Counted from the first letter of the stretch, positions 17,720 through 27,697 are shown. The stretch: 64,000 nt of DNA from Rhizobium esperanzae (GCF_002204185.1 NZ_MXPU01000007.1:1-64000), one strand, 5' to 3'. Notes: a model not told the origin generated them from the letters alone. Made by a program: numbers and translations.

Positions 17720-18172
17720 CTATTTTCCGTAGACGTCCTGCGGATCGAAATGACGCTCGTCGTCGACGATGTCGAGCATCGGTTTTCCCTGGCGCAGCGT
17801 CACCGTCCGATAGAAGCAGGAACGGCGGCCGGTGTGACAGGTGGCGTCATGGCCGGCGACCTCGACCTTCAGCCAGATGGCGTCCTGATCGCAATCGGTG
17901 CGAATTTCCTTCACCGTCTGAAGATTGCCCGAGGTCTCGCCCTTTTTCCAGATCTTGCCACGCGACCGGCTGAAATAATGGGCCGTGCCCGTCTGGATGG
18001 TCAGCGCCAGGGCCTGGGCATTCATATGCGCCACCATCAGCAGTTCGCCATCGCCGGCGTCGGTGACGATCGCAGTGATCAGGCCGCGGTCGTCGAAACG
18101 CGGCGTGAAATCGCCGGCGTCTTCCAACGCCGACTTGTCTTCGGATGGTTGATTGAAGATCAGTTGACTCAT
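17720..18172 (-). CDS. hisI: Phosphoribosyl-AMP cyclohydrolase
   Basis: A 150-residue HisI that hydrolyses the adenine ring of phosphoribosyl-AMP, the third step of histidine biosynthesis. Diagnostic are [38 protein letters not shown], the metal-binding DCDQDAIW and the [11 protein letters not shown] cysteines. This is the monofunctional form (the HisE domain is absent), as usual in Alphaproteobacteria. It lies 25 bases after folE and is probably co-transcribed with it. Confidence 0.96.
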   Translation of the reverse strand: MSQLIFNQPSEDKSALEDAGDFTPRFDDRGLITAIVTDAGDGELLMVAHMNAQALALTIQTGTAHYFSRSRGKIWKKGETSGNLQTVKEIRTDCDQDAIWLKVEVAGHDATCHTGRRSCFYRTVTLRQGKPMLDIVDDERHFDPQDVYGK

Positions 18173-18197
18173 TGCGGCCCTCCTGAGGGAGCCGGTA

Positions 18198-18812
18198 TCA
18201 GCGGCTCCGCACCATGCTCATGAAACGGGCCTGATCGGCCGGTTCGGTCTTGAACGTTCCGGTAAACGTCGTGGTCAAGGTGGTCGAACCCTGCTTCTGA
18301 ACGCCACGCATCGCCATGCACATATGTTCGGCCTCGATCAGTACGGCAACACCGCGCGGATTGAGCGTATCGTCGATGGCCCGCGCAATCTGGGCCGTCA
18401 TGGTTTCCTGGGTCTGCAGGCGCCGGCCATAGATTTCCACGACTCGGGCAATCTTCGACAGCCCGAGCACGCGGCCATCAGGCATATAGGCGACATGGGC
18501 CTTGCCAATGATCGGCACCATGTGGTGTTCGCAATGCGAATAGAAGGGAATGTCCTTGACGAGGACCATGTCGTCGTAGCCTGCGACCTCTTCGAAGGTC
18601 CGGCCGAGCACGTCCTCAGGCGCCATGTCGTAACCGGCGAACAGCTCGCGATAGGCCTTGGCGACACGGGCGGGCGTCTCGATGAGGCCTTCGCGCGTCG
18701 GATCGTCACCGGCCCAGCGCAGCAGAACGCGCACGGCTTCCTCGGCCTCCTGCTGGGAGGGGCGGTCCGAGTCACGGTTCGGCTGCGGAAAGTTCTTTAC
18801 GATGGCGTCCAT
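18198..18812 (-). CDS. folE: GTP cyclohydrolase I
   Basis: A 204-residue FolE (type IA) that converts GTP to dihydroneopterin triphosphate, the first committed step of folate synthesis. The active site is plain: [18 protein letters not shown] with the zinc-binding Cys and His, [20 protein letters not shown], then [15 protein letters not shown] with the second zinc Cys, and [11 protein letters not shown] place the start at 18812 ([10 protein letters not shown]), with AGGAG upstream. A longer frame to 18863 would add a nonconserved stretch. The folE-hisI arrangement is common in rhizobia. Confidence 0.96.
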   Translation of the reverse strand: MDAIVKNFPQPNRDSDRPSQQEAEEAVRVLLRWAGDDPTREGLIETPARVAKAYRELFAGYDMAPEDVLGRTFEEVAGYDDMVLVKDIPFYSHCEHHMVPIIGKAHVAYMPDGRVLGLSKIARVVEIYGRRLQTQETMTAQIARAIDDTLNPRGVAVLIEAEHMCMAMRGVQKQGSTTLTTTFTGTFKTEPADQARFMSMVRSR

Positions 18813-19122
18813 GATCAATGGTCTCCTGGCCCGCATCGCGGACCCATCTGTCGGAATCGCCACTGGTCAGTCCCATGCGGGAATTCATGCACCTTTGGCA
18901 GGCTCCGGGGCTTTCAGGGCTAATTCAAGCGCCCATCCGGCACGGTTTCCCAATCAAACTTACACAAGGCCATTGCATTTTCATGGCCTTGGAACGACAT
19001 ACATATAGGAAGACGGCCATTATATGTAAGTATCATCAGATGACACGGTGTGTTTTTTGTTTCAACGACAATGACAGCCCGATTTAGGCCGATCCGCAGC
19101 GATTTTGGAGCGGAAATCCAGC
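18813..19122. promoter_or_regulatory. Divergent promoter region with two inverted repeats
   Basis: This 310-base gap separates folE (minus) from the IscU-like gene (plus). It contains CAAGGCCAT (18965-18973) paired with ATGGCCTTG (18983-18991). It also contains TACATATA (19000-19007) paired with TATATGTA (19021-19028). The second repeat is AT-rich and well placed to overlap a promoter of the plus-strand gene. The regulator is unknown. No gene is seen. Confidence 0.4.
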
Positions 19123-19569
19123 ATGGACGACATCTACAACAGCAAAATCCTCGAATTCGCCGGCAACATTCCGTTGACCGGGACGCTCGATGATGCCGAT
19201 GCGACCGCCCAGGCGCACTCCAGGCTTTGCGGCTCCAAGGTACGGATCTGGCTGAAGATGGATGGCGATGTCGTAACGGGTTTTTCCCATGACGTGAAGG
19301 CCTGCGCGCTCGGCCAGGCCTCGTCCTCGATCATGGCGCGCCATGTCGTCGGCGCGACATCGGGCGAATTGCGGCAGGCGCGCCTGGACATGCTTGCCAT
19401 GTTGAAGGCGGATGGGGCAGGCCCCGGCGGACGGTTCGAAGACATGCGTTATCTCCTGCCCGTGCGGGACTACAAGGCCCGCCATGCTTCGACGATGCTG
19501 ACCTTCGATGCGGTCGTCGATGCGATCGGGCAGATCGAGGCGAAACGGGCGGAAGTTGTCGAGGCGTAA
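19123..19569 (+). CDS. IscU/NifU-like iron-sulphur scaffold homologue
   Basis: A 148-residue protein with the IscU-like fold: MDDIYNSKILEFAGNIPLTG at the N-terminus, Cys36 in LCGSKV, a second Cys in KACALGQASSSIMARH, and a third site reading RHASTML where IscU has HCS. The scaffold Asp after the first Cys (CGD) is Ser, and the third ligand Cys is Ala. So two of the key residues of true scaffolds are missing. Family members are annotated as Fe-S assembly scaffold proteins in most Alphaproteobacteria, but I would not assume full activity. The start at 19123 was chosen because homology begins there. It lies 5 bases before yidD. Confidence 0.8.
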   Translation: MDDIYNSKILEFAGNIPLTGTLDDADATAQAHSRLCGSKVRIWLKMDGDVVTGFSHDVKACALGQASSSIMARHVVGATSGELRQARLDMLAMLKADGAGPGGRFEDMRYLLPVRDYKARHASTMLTFDAVVDAIGQIEAKRAEVVEA

Positions 19570-19574
19570 CCGAG

Positions 19575-19979
19575 ATGTGCGAGTTCTGCGTCCGGCAGGC
19601 TGACGATGAGGACGATGGCGGCGCGGCCGCATCGAGACAGCCGCACGCAAGGACTGCGCGCTACTCGCGCAATTACACCGGACCGTTCCACAAGACCCCG
19701 GACCGCCTGCTCGGCATGGGGATTATACGCCTCTATCAGCTGACGCTTTCCGGCTTTGTCGGCAATTCCTGCCGCCATATCCCGACCTGCTCCGAATATG
19801 GTTACGAGGCGATCGCCCGCCACGGTCTCTGGGCCGGCGGCTGGATGACGCTGTTTCGCGTCGGCCGCTGCGGTCCGGGCGGCACCAGCGGCCTCGACCA
19901 GGTGCCCGAGACACTTGGCAACGATTTTCGCTGGTGGACACCGTGGCGGTATCTCTCGCTTGGACGCAAAAGAGGGTGA
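19575..19979 (+). CDS. yidD: Membrane protein insertion efficiency factor YidD
   Basis: A 134-residue YidD homologue, helping YidC/Sec insert proteins into the inner membrane. The core is IIRLYQLTLSGFVGNSCRHIPTCSEYGYEAIARHGLWAGGWMTLFRVGRCGPGG, with the conserved Cys residues and RCxP pattern. The N-terminal 45 residues are an extra charged extension with CxxC, seen in rhizobial versions. Elsewhere yidD sits between rnpA and yidC; here it is attached to the IscU-like gene with a 5-base gap, so they are likely co-expressed. Confidence 0.92.
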   Translation: MCEFCVRQADDEDDGGAAASRQPHARTARYSRNYTGPFHKTPDRLLGMGIIRLYQLTLSGFVGNSCRHIPTCSEYGYEAIARHGLWAGGWMTLFRVGRCGPGGTSGLDQVPETLGNDFRWWTPWRYLSLGRKRG

Positions 19980-20094
19980 CCGCGGTGACGATGCCCGGCG
20001 AACATCATTGTGTTTCGGAGGTCAGGGCAGCGAGGACGCGTGAGGCGCGGTCACTGTTCGGTGACGACGATCGCGAGGAGGAGAGCGAGTTGCT

Positions 20095-20622
20095 ATGAGC
20101 ATGTTTGTCGCCCTCCTGCATAGCATCGTGCTCTCGCCCGACCGCCGGGTGATCATGGAAGACCTGCGCGCGCTTGCCAGAGAGCTCGGCTATCGCGAGC
20201 CGCGCACACTGGTTTCAACGGGCAATCTCGTTTTCGAGGCCGACCAAATACGTCCGCATGAACTCGAGGTCGCGCTGGAAGAGGGTTTCGAAGAGAAGTT
20301 CGGCAAACATGTCGATATCATCGTGCGCAGCGACTGCACCTGGATGGCGCTCTGCGGCACCAATCCCTTCCGGGACGGCAGCGGAGACCAGGTGATCGTC
20401 CGGGTGATGCGCCTGCCGATCGATCCTGAGAAGGTGGAGGCGCTGAAACCGCTGATGACGGAAGGGCAACGCATTGCCATCGTCGGCGGCGACCTCTGGA
20501 TCGATTTCGCCGGCAAACCGAGTCAATCGAAACTGCTTTCGGCGCTGACGACCCAGCGGCTCGGCGTCGGAACGATGCGCAACTGGAACACCGTTTGCGG
20601 TCTTGCGCAAATGATCATGTGA
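20095..20622 (+). CDS. DUF1697 domain protein
   Basis: A 175-residue cytoplasmic protein with the DUF1697 pattern: [30 protein letters not shown], then [16 protein letters not shown], and a C-terminal [13 protein letters not shown] typical of the family. The N-terminus of most members begins with RGINVGG; here that stretch is HSIVLSP, a divergent start. The function is unknown. A GAGGAG lies upstream of ATG 20095. Confidence 0.85.
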   Translation: MSMFVALLHSIVLSPDRRVIMEDLRALARELGYREPRTLVSTGNLVFEADQIRPHELEVALEEGFEEKFGKHVDIIVRSDCTWMALCGTNPFRDGSGDQVIVRVMRLPIDPEKVEALKPLMTEGQRIAIVGGDLWIDFAGKPSQSKLLSALTTQRLGVGTMRNWNTVCGLAQMIM

Positions 20623-20744
20623 GCCGGCTGCTTCTTTACTCCCAGGTGAAATCTGAGTATCAGGCGGCAGCGCATCCAACAAAGGGAGGCGCTGTCGTTG
20701 CAACCACCCGCATTCGTTGGCGGGACTGGACAAGGAGAATTTTG

Positions 20745-22751
20745 ATGTCCCAATCCGTTTCCCTGACATTTCCCGATGGTTCCGTGCGCAGCTTCCCTGC
20801 TGGCGCGACCGGCCGGGATGTCGCCGAATCCATTTCCAAGTCGCTCGCCAAGAGCGCCGTCGCGATTGCGATCGACGGCGGCGTGCGCGACCTTTCCGAT
20901 GCCGTCACCGACGGCAAGATCGAGATCATTACCCGCAAGGACCCGCGCGCGCTGGAGCTCATCCGCCATGACGCTGCGCATGTGATGGCCGAAGCGGTGC
21001 AGGAGCTTTGGCCCGGCACTCAGGTGACGATCGGTCCCGTCATCGAGAACGGCTTCTATTACGATTTCGCCAAGAACGAGCCTTTCACGCCCGACGATCT
21101 GCCGAAGATCGAAAAGAAGATGAAGGAAATCATCGCCCGCAACGCGCCGTTCACAAAGCAGATCTGGTCGCGCGAAAAGGCCAAGGAAGTCTTTGCCGCC
21201 AAGGGCGAACAGTACAAGGTCGAACTCGTCGATGCGATCCCGGAAGGCCAGGATCTGAAGATCTATCATCAGGGCGAATGGTTCGACCTTTGCCGCGGCC
21301 CGCATATGGCCTCCACCGGCCAGGTCGGCACTGCCTTCAAGCTGATGAAGGTCGCCGGCGCCTACTGGCGCGGCGACAGCAACAACGCCATGCTGTCACG
21401 CATCTACGGCACGGCATGGGCAGACCAGGCCGATCTCGACAACTATTTGCATATGCTGGCGGAAGCGGAAAAGCGCGACCACCGCAAGCTCGGCCGCGAA
21501 ATGGACCTGTTCCATTTCCAGGAGGAAGGTCCGGGCGTTGTCTTCTGGCACGGCAAGGGCTGGCGCATCTTCCAGACGCTCGTCGCCTATATGCGCCGCC
21601 GGCTTGCCATCGATTATGAAGAAGTCAACGCACCGCAGGTGCTCGACACCTCGCTCTGGGAAACCTCCGGTCACTGGGGCTGGTATCAGGAAAACATGTT
21701 CGGCGTAAAATCGGCGCATGCGATGACGCATCCCGACGACAAGGAAGCGGACAACCGCGTCTTCGCGCTGAAGCCGATGAACTGCCCCGGGCATGTGCAG
21801 ATCTTCAAGCATGGCCTGAAGTCCTATCGCGAGCTGCCGATCCGTCTGGCGGAATTCGGGCTGGTGCATCGTTACGAGCCTTCGGGCGCTCTGCATGGCT
21901 TGATGCGCGTGCGCGGCTTCACCCAGGACGACGCGCACATCTTCTGCACGGACGAGCAGATGGCGGCCGAATGCCTGAAGATCAACGACCTGATCCTCTC
22001 GGTCTATGAAGACTTCGGCTTCAAGGAAATCGTCGTCAAGCTTTCCACCCGTCCGGAAAAGCGCGTCGGTTCCGACGCTCTCTGGGATCGAGCCGAAGCC
22101 GTCATGACCGATGTGCTGAAGACGATCGAGGCGCAGTCCGAAGGCCGCATCAAGACCGGCATCCTGCCGGGCGAGGGTGCCTTCTACGGTCCGAAGTTCG
22201 AATATACGCTGAAGGACGCGATCGGTCGCGAATGGCAGTGCGGCACGACGCAGGTGGACTTCAACCTGCCGGAACGCTTCGGCGCCTTCTACATCGACAG
22301 CAATTCCGAGAAGACGCAGCCGGTGATGATCCATCGCGCCATCTGCGGCTCGATGGAGCGCTTCCTCGGCATCCTGATCGAGAACTTCGCCGGTCACATG
22401 CCGCTCTGGGTATCGCCGCTGCAGGTGGTGGTCGCAACGATCACTTCCGAAGCTGACGCCTATGGGCTTGAAGTGGCCGAGGCGCTGCGCGACGCCGGCC
22501 TCAACGTCGAAACCGACTTCCGCAACGAGAAGATCAACTACAAGATCCGCGAGCATTCCGTCACCAAGGTTCCTGTCATCATCGTCTGCGGCAGGAAGGA
22601 AGCCGAGGAGCGCACGGTCAACATCCGCCGCCTCGGCAGTCAGGACCAGGTTTCGGTGGAGCTTGACGCCGCCGTCGAGAGTCTCACGCTCGAGGCGACG
22701 CCGCCCGACGTCCGCCGCAAGGCCGAGGCAAAGAAAGCCAAGGCGGCCTGA
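20745..22751 (+). CDS. thrS: Threonine-tRNA ligase
   Basis: A 668-residue class II aminoacyl-tRNA synthetase charging tRNA-Thr. Domain order: TGS (about 1-65, [21 protein letters not shown]), tRNA editing/SAD domain (about 70-225, with [16 protein letters not shown] and C..GPH), catalytic core (about 240-535: motif 2 [26 protein letters not shown], motif 3 near [19 protein letters not shown], zinc ligands MNCPGH) and anticodon-binding domain (540-640). An Ala/Lys-rich tail ends the protein. The AAGGAG seven bases before ATG 20745 fixes the start; the frame is open upstream without homology. Confidence 0.97.
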   Translation: MSQSVSLTFPDGSVRSFPAGATGRDVAESISKSLAKSAVAIAIDGGVRDLSDAVTDGKIEIITRKDPRALELIRHDAAHVMAEAVQELWPGTQVTIGPVIENGFYYDFAKNEPFTPDDLPKIEKKMKEIIARNAPFTKQIWSREKAKEVFAAKGEQYKVELVDAIPEGQDLKIYHQGEWFDLCRGPHMASTGQVGTAFKLMKVAGAYWRGDSNNAMLSRIYGTAWADQADLDNYLHMLAEAEKRDHRKLGREMDLFHFQEEGPGVVFWHGKGWRIFQTLVAYMRRRLAIDYEEVNAPQVLDTSLWETSGHWGWYQENMFGVKSAHAMTHPDDKEADNRVFALKPMNCPGHVQIFKHGLKSYRELPIRLAEFGLVHRYEPSGALHGLMRVRGFTQDDAHIFCTDEQMAAECLKINDLILSVYEDFGFKEIVVKLSTRPEKRVGSDALWDRAEAVMTDVLKTIEAQSEGRIKTGILPGEGAFYGPKFEYTLKDAIGREWQCGTTQVDFNLPERFGAFYIDSNSEKTQPVMIHRAICGSMERFLGILIENFAGHMPLWVSPLQVVVATITSEADAYGLEVAEALRDAGLNVETDFRNEKINYKIREHSVTKVPVIIVCGRKEAEERTVNIRRLGSQDQVSVELDAAVESLTLEATPPDVRRKAEAKKAKAA

Positions 22752-22765
22752 AAATAGGGGAATAC

Positions 22766-22790
22766 GACAGCGCCGACTTCGGCGCTGTCG
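22766..22790 (+). terminator. Hairpin downstream of thrS
   Basis: GACAGCGCC and GGCGCTGTC pair perfectly about 15 bases after the thrS stop codon, with a 5-base loop. The T-run after it is short, so termination strength is uncertain. Coordinates may be off by one base. Confidence 0.55.
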
Positions 22791-23009
22791 GAAATGTCTT
22801 TCGCGAGGGGCAGCCACTCGTGCGCCTCCCGTCTCCACTTCCAAATCTTCCTGCCAATGAATGAAATCCGCGCTTAGTCTAGCGGCATCGGCCGATGCGT
22901 AGATCCAAAATGATAGCGTCGTTTGCGCGTCTAATCAGACGCGCGGCGCTGCAGAACACCGGCCGATCGGCTTGATCGCTGGTACGCCGGAGAAGCGTGC
23001 CCGGCAGAA

Positions 23010-24113
23010 TCAATCCAGGCTGGCGCCGTCGCCGCCGCCCTGCGGCACGAGCTGTTCGTAGGAGGGCAAAGGCTCCTCCGGAGCCGGCTGGACACCCGGG
23101 GGCGGCGGGGTGCCGGCCGGCGCCTGCTGCACCGTGCGGGCCGCCGGGCTCTCGGGCTGCTGCGGCTGCTGGTCCTTCATCAGAACTTCGACGTCGGTGT
23201 TCCGGCCGGCAACCACGGTAAAATCGCGCTGATAGATCTTGTCCTTGTTGCGGGCGACGGCCGAGTATTCGCCTTCGGCAAGGACCATGGTCGGGAAGGC
23301 GCTGACGCTTTCACCGACACTGTCGCCGGCTGCCGTCAGGATCGACCAGGCCGTGTCGGCGATCGCCTCGCCGCCGGCTTCGGAGACCAGCTTGAAGGTC
23401 ATCTGGGCGGCGCGGTGCTGGATTGTTGCCTCTGTGAGCTTGCCGGCCTCGACCTGTATGTCCGCGCGGATGACGGCGTTGACGCTGCCATATTCGGAAA
23501 CGATGTGATAGGTGCCGGCATTGAGGCGCACGACAGTGTTCGGCGAGACATCGGCCACGACGAGACCGCGCTCGCCATCGTCGCGAACTTCCGAGGAATA
23601 GATCGAGAAACTCAACTGGTCGGGGCGGATGCGGGCATCGGTGCCGGAGACGGCGTTGAGCAGCAGGCCGCCGGCATCGAGCACCATCACCTGCTTGTCG
23701 ACCTCGCCGTCAGCGGGCACGGTCAGCTTCTTGGTGACGCCGGCGCGGCCGAAGGAGACATTGACGAAATAATCGCCCGGAGCGAGCTGGAAGGCGGCGG
23801 GTCCGCCCTTGGCGCTGGCGATCAGCGGCAGCTTGCCGTCGGCTCCGGCGATCGGGCTGAAGACATACCAGGAAAGGCCATCCTCGACAGGCGTACCGTC
23901 GGCCGTCAGCTTGGCTTCCATCGCGACGTCGCGCAGCTTGGCGCCCTCAGGCGCGGTGCCGGGCGCGATGAAGGCGTTGAGCTTCGGCATCTTCGATGTC
24001 GAGTCAAGCTGTTTGAAATCCTTGAAGGCATCCTGCGCACCGGCGCCGATGGGCATCAATACCATCAGAGCGATGGCGAGGCCGATGCGTGCAAGAGGCG
24101 AAATGCCAAACAT
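23010..24113 (-). CDS. Exported protein of unknown function with Pro-rich tail
   Basis: A 367-residue protein beginning with a signal peptide (MFGISPLARIGLAIALMVLMPIGAGAQ). The mature part has several repeats of a beta-rich pattern: LAPGDYFVNVSFG, LNAGTYHIVSEYG and LAEGEYSAVARN, each preceded by a hydrophobic strand. This is the look of tandem carboxypeptidase-regulatory/PEGA-like beta-sandwiches. The last 50 residues are Pro/Gln rich and probably disordered. The start at 24113 is chosen for the signal peptide; a GTG at 24155 would add fourteen residues. No enzymatic motif is seen. It is probably periplasmic. Confidence 0.75.
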   Translation of the reverse strand: MFGISPLARIGLAIALMVLMPIGAGAQDAFKDFKQLDSTSKMPKLNAFIAPGTAPEGAKLRDVAMEAKLTADGTPVEDGLSWYVFSPIAGADGKLPLIASAKGGPAAFQLAPGDYFVNVSFGRAGVTKKLTVPADGEVDKQVMVLDAGGLLLNAVSGTDARIRPDQLSFSIYSSEVRDDGERGLVVADVSPNTVVRLNAGTYHIVSEYGSVNAVIRADIQVEAGKLTEATIQHRAAQMTFKLVSEAGGEAIADTAWSILTAAGDSVGESVSAFPTMVLAEGEYSAVARNKDKIYQRDFTVVAGRNTDVEVLMKDQQPQQPESPAARTVQQAPAGTPPPPGVQPAPEEPLPSYEQLVPQGGGDGASLD

Positions 24114-24226
24114 CTGTTTCGTGAACCGATTGACTTCTGAAATCGCAAAGGCCACTTCAAGACCAACGCGATGGCAAATTCAAGACCCACGCTTTGCAGC
24201 AGCATAAAAATGAAAGTTTCTCCCGC

Positions 24227-24811
24227 ATGAAATCCGATATCAAGCTGATCGATTACCTCGCCGTGCGCCGTTCCATCCCCGCTTTCCAGATGTGCGAACC
24301 CGGCCCCGAAAAGGCCGAGATCGAGGAGATCCTGCGGCTTGCTTCGCGTGTTCCCGATCACGGCAAGATCGCTCCCTGGCGCTTCATCGTCTATCGCGGA
24401 GATGAGCGTGCGCGCCTCGGCGAGGAGCTTCTCAAACTGGCGATCGAGGCAAAGCCGGAGCTTTCCGAAGAGATGATCCAGGTCGAGCGCACCCGCTTCA
24501 CCCGCGCACCGGTCGTTGTCGCCGTCGTCAGCAAGGCGGGGCCGCATATCAAGATCCCGGAATGGGAGCAGCTGATGTCGGCGGGCGCGCTTTGCTTCAA
24601 TGTCATTCTCGCCGCCAATGCCAGCGGCTATGTCGCCAACTGGCTGACGGAATGGTTCGCCTATGACGAGCGCGCCTATCCGCTGCTCGGCGTCGAGCCC
24701 GGCGAAAAGGTGGCGGGTTTCATCCATATCGGGTCGACGACATTCCCGGCGATCGAGCGGCCGCGGCCGGAGCTTGCCGACACCGTCACCTGGGTCGGCG
24801 GAGAGGATTGA
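24227..24811 (+). CDS. Nitroreductase-family FMN oxidoreductase
   Basis: A 194-residue protein of the YdjA-like nitroreductase branch: [11 protein letters not shown] (FMN-binding RRS), [18 protein letters not shown], and [32 protein letters not shown], with a [11 protein letters not shown] strand near the end. Enzymes of this fold reduce nitro compounds or quinones with NAD(P)H and FMN as homodimers. The start at 24227 leaves about 11 nonconserved codons unused. It overlaps the flavin-reductase-like gene by one base (TGATG), so the two flavoproteins are translationally coupled and may act together. Confidence 0.9.
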   Translation: MKSDIKLIDYLAVRRSIPAFQMCEPGPEKAEIEEILRLASRVPDHGKIAPWRFIVYRGDERARLGEELLKLAIEAKPELSEEMIQVERTRFTRAPVVVAVVSKAGPHIKIPEWEQLMSAGALCFNVILAANASGYVANWLTEWFAYDERAYPLLGVEPGEKVAGFIHIGSTTFPAIERPRPELADTVTWVGGED

Positions 24812-25428
24812 TGTTCTACACCACCGACGGCAACCGGCACGGCCTCGCGCATGATCCCTTCAAGGCGATTGTATCGCCGCGGCCGATCGGTTGGATCGGC
24901 AGCAAGGGCAGGGACGGTTCGATCAATCTTGCGCCCTATTCCTTCTTCAACGCCGTCGCCGACCGGCCGAAGCTGGTGATGTTTTCTTCCGCCGGACGCA
25001 AGGACAGCCAGCGCAATGCGGCGGAAACCGGCGCCTTCACCTGCAATTTCGTCAGCCGCGATCTCGCCGAAAAGATGAACCTCTCCTCGGCGGCGCTGCC
25101 TTACGGCAACAGCGAATTCGATTTCGCCGGGCTGACGCCGAAACAGTCCGAACTGATCGACGCCCCCTATGTCGGCGAGGCTTACGCCGTGCTCGAATGC
25201 AGGGTCACCGAAATCATCGAGCCGAAGACGTTATCGGGCGCGCCGTCCGAAAACGTTCTCGTCTTCGGCGAGGTGGTCGGCATCCATATCGACGAGGCGA
25301 TCGTCAGGGACGGCCGCTTGGACATGTCGATCGCCCGACCTGTGGCTCGCATGGGCTACATGGATTACAGCGAAGGCAGCGATGTTTTCGAGATGTTTCG
25401 GCCGCAGATACCAAAGGCGGAAGCCTGA
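24811..25428 (+). CDS. Flavin reductase-like split-barrel FMN protein
   Basis: A 205-residue protein of the flavin-reductase-like/DIM6-NTAB family: AIVSPRPIGWIGSKGRDGSINLAPYSFFNAVADRPKLVMFS is the FMN-binding split barrel, followed by KDSQRNAAETGAFTCNFV and a C-terminal RPVARMGYMDYS segment. This subfamily binds FMN and reduces flavin or small substrates. The coupled nitroreductase upstream suggests a shared flavin task. The first Met at 24811 is used; a preceding TTG is less likely. Confidence 0.9.
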   Translation: MFYTTDGNRHGLAHDPFKAIVSPRPIGWIGSKGRDGSINLAPYSFFNAVADRPKLVMFSSAGRKDSQRNAAETGAFTCNFVSRDLAEKMNLSSAALPYGNSEFDFAGLTPKQSELIDAPYVGEAYAVLECRVTEIIEPKTLSGAPSENVLVFGEVVGIHIDEAIVRDGRLDMSIARPVARMGYMDYSEGSDVFEMFRPQIPKAEA

Positions 25429-25544
25429 GCGCAAGGCATGCAAAGGCTTAAGAAATATGGTGAACCAATCTTAAACCTTTTGTCGCTACGGTCACAGCAT
25501 TGAATGAAACGCGAAGGAATCGCGTTCAAGTGCTGGGGCGTCGC

Positions 25545-26675
25545 GTGATCGTAGAAGCTTTCCTTCGTTGGATCGAAACGGCCAAGACCGGTGATCGGGC
25601 CAGGGCCGCGAACGCACTCGGTCGAGCCTATCTGCAATCCGAGATGAGCGGCGAGGAGCGGGCGGCAGCCGAGATGGCGATGACCTTTCTTCTCGATGAC
25701 CCGTCGCCGCGTGTGCGGCTGGCGCTGGCCGAGGCGGTCGCCTGGTCGCCCGACGCGCCGCGCAGCCTGATCCTTTCGCTTGCCGCGGACCAGCCCGAGG
25801 TTGCCTGCCACGCCGTCACCTGTTCGCCGCTTCTCAGCGACGCCGATCTTGTCGACCTCGCCGCACGCGGCAACGGTGCCACCCGCATGCTGATCGCGGC
25901 CAGAGGCCATGTCACCCGTCCGGTCTCGGCTGCACTCGCGGAGGTCGGCGATGAAGACGAAGTGCTCTGCCTGCTCGAAAACGACGGCGCGGCCATCTCC
26001 AGCCAGTCGTTGAAACGCATCGCTGAGCGGCTTGGCGATTGCTGCGATATTCGCAACCTGCTGCTCGACCGCAGCGATCTTCCGGCCGATGCCCGCCAGT
26101 TGCTCACCCAGCATGTCAGCAATGCGCTGCTCGGCCTGCCGCTGGCGCAGGCGGCGATCGGCCTGCAGCGGCTCCAGCGCATCAGTCGCGAGGCGACCGA
26201 GGCAGCCATCGTTTCGATCGCCGGGGAGATCGCGCCGCGAGAGATACCGGATCTCGTCGAGCATCTGCGCCTCAACGGCCGGCTGACGCCCTCCCTGCTG
26301 ATGCATGCGCTCTGCGCCGGCAAGCTGGACTTCTTCGCAGCTGCAATCGTCGATCTGACAGCGTGCAGCGAGCGCAGGGTGCGCTCGATCCTGGCAACCG
26401 GGCGCATGCATGCCGTGCGCGCCCTCTATGAATCCGCCGGCCTGCCGCGGGATATCAGCGTGATCTTCGTCGAGGCGACGCTTCTGTGGCGCGAGGCCGT
26501 TCGAAAGGCGCCGGGCAGCGTGCTGGGCACTGTCGGCGGCCGTCTTCTGGAAAAATTCCGCCATCACCATGGCGCACACGGCGCGGCCGGGGAACTGCTC
26601 GACATGGTGGAAAAGCTTCATGTCGCCGAGCAGCGCCAATCGGCCCGTCTCTATGCGGCGCTTGCGGCGGCCTAG
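25545..26675 (+). CDS. DUF2336 protein
   Basis: A 376-residue all-helical protein with repeated short helices (LLDDPSPRVRLALAEAVAW, LILSLAADQPEVACHAVTCSPLLSDADLVDLA...) of the HEAT-like DUF2336 family seen throughout Alphaproteobacteria. The function is unknown; a PAS/regulatory association is reported for some relatives. I choose the GTG at 25545 (MIVEAFLRWIETAK), preceded by GGGG. A TTG at 25500 would extend it by fifteen residues. Its last codon overlaps the stop of the convergent neighbour: both stops share a CTAG. Confidence 0.8.
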   Translation: MIVEAFLRWIETAKTGDRARAANALGRAYLQSEMSGEERAAAEMAMTFLLDDPSPRVRLALAEAVAWSPDAPRSLILSLAADQPEVACHAVTCSPLLSDADLVDLAARGNGATRMLIAARGHVTRPVSAALAEVGDEDEVLCLLENDGAAISSQSLKRIAERLGDCCDIRNLLLDRSDLPADARQLLTQHVSNALLGLPLAQAAIGLQRLQRISREATEAAIVSIAGEIAPREIPDLVEHLRLNGRLTPSLLMHALCAGKLDFFAAAIVDLTACSERRVRSILATGRMHAVRALYESAGLPRDISVIFVEATLLWREAVRKAPGSVLGTVGGRLLEKFRHHHGAHGAAGELLDMVEKLHVAEQRQSARLYAALAAA

Positions 26676-27091
26676 TCGTTCAGCCGGGTCACCACCCAGG
26701 AATAGCTTGCGGATACGAAATGCACGGGTTTGGAAAGCGTCTCCTTGACGTCCCGACCGGATGGCAGATGTGCGCGGACCTGGCCAGCGATGTTTTCAGC
26801 AAAGCCGGCGAGGCCTGTTGGTTCTTCGGGTGCCACAGGAGCGGTGTTGGCTGCGGTGGTAGGCCAGGGCGCCGGTTTCGGCGGTTCGGCGGCGGCAAGC
26901 GCTTTCGGCGCCTCGCACACGGCGATCACCGAGGGATAGCTGACATTGGCATAGGCCTTGAGCCGGCGTTCGGCTTCGGCATCGCAAGCGGCAACGGTTT
27001 CCCAACGCTTGTCGACCGTCGCGACATAGTTGCATTGGCTGACGGAATCGTCGCAACCGAGAATAGTCATTGCGATGAGCACCGCTTGCAT
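26672..27091 (-). CDS. Short exported protein, possible lipoprotein
   Basis: A 139-residue protein with a short hydrophobic N-terminus ending LGC (MQAVLIAMTILGCDD), which could be a lipobox with Cys13 as the anchor. Three more Cys follow (SQCNYV, AACDAE, AVCEAP), consistent with disulphides. The middle is Pro/Ala rich (PPKPAPWPTTAANTAP). A perfect AAGGAGG lies before the start. I recognise no named family. Its stop codon overlaps that of the DUF2336 gene, an unusually tight convergent pair. Confidence 0.7.
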   Translation of the reverse strand: MQAVLIAMTILGCDDSVSQCNYVATVDKRWETVAACDAEAERRLKAYANVSYPSVIAVCEAPKALAAAEPPKPAPWPTTAANTAPVAPEEPTGLAGFAENIAGQVRAHLPSGRDVKETLSKPVHFVSASYSWVVTRLND

Positions 27092-27221
27092 ATTCTGCCT
27101 CCTTGGCTATTGAACCTGAAAGCGCCTTAGACGGTGCAATTCCAACCGAAAGAAGGCGGAGGCATTAACTCTTCGTCATGTCAGCAGAAATTTGCATCTC
27201 CCGCAAACATTGGAAACCATC

Positions 27222-27680
27222 ATGTCCGTCACCATCGCCCAGGAGCCGCCGCGCCAGGACGGCGTCATTCGCCTGCTCGATCTTTCCGACGCCTATGCAG
27301 CGTCACTTTATCCCGCGGAGAGCAACCACATGGTCGATCTCTCCTCGCTGGAGAAACCTTCGGTAAGCTTCTTCGTCGCCCGCAATGAGGGGGCGATCGT
27401 CGGATGCTGCGCGCTGGTCGAGGCCGGCGACGGCACGGCGGAGATCAAGCGCATGTTCGTTGACCCGGAGGCGAGGGGCTTGAGGATCGCGAGCCGGTTG
27501 ATGAATGCGCTGGAGGCGAACGCGAGGGAAAAGCGGCTGACGGCGATCCGGCTCGAGACCGGCATCTACCAGCCGGAGGCGATCGCCCTCTACCGCAAAT
27601 ACGGATATCGGGAGATCGAGGCTTTCGGCACCTATCTGCCGGATCCGCTCAGCCTGTTCATGGAAAAGCGGCTGGGATAG
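27222..27680 (+). CDS. GNAT-family N-acetyltransferase
   Basis: A 152-residue acetyl-CoA-dependent acyltransferase. The acetyl-CoA loop is RMFVDPEARGLRIASRLMNALEANA (R/QxxGxG/A variant), followed by LETGIYQPEAIALYRKYGY, the usual motif-B helix. The substrate cannot be told. The start at 27222 is chosen because the earlier in-frame Met gives only non-GNAT sequence. It lies alone between two minus-strand genes. Confidence 0.88.
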   Translation: MSVTIAQEPPRQDGVIRLLDLSDAYAASLYPAESNHMVDLSSLEKPSVSFFVARNEGAIVGCCALVEAGDGTAEIKRMFVDPEARGLRIASRLMNALEANAREKRLTAIRLETGIYQPEAIALYRKYGYREIEAFGTYLPDPLSLFMEKRLG

Positions 27681-27697
27681 CAGTTTGCGAAGGCAGG

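Noticed and set aside
20623-20744. Regulatory leader of thrS
   Set aside because: Some GGCGGG/CCACCC complementarity exists, but no clear terminator/antiterminator or anticodon-like structure to support a call.
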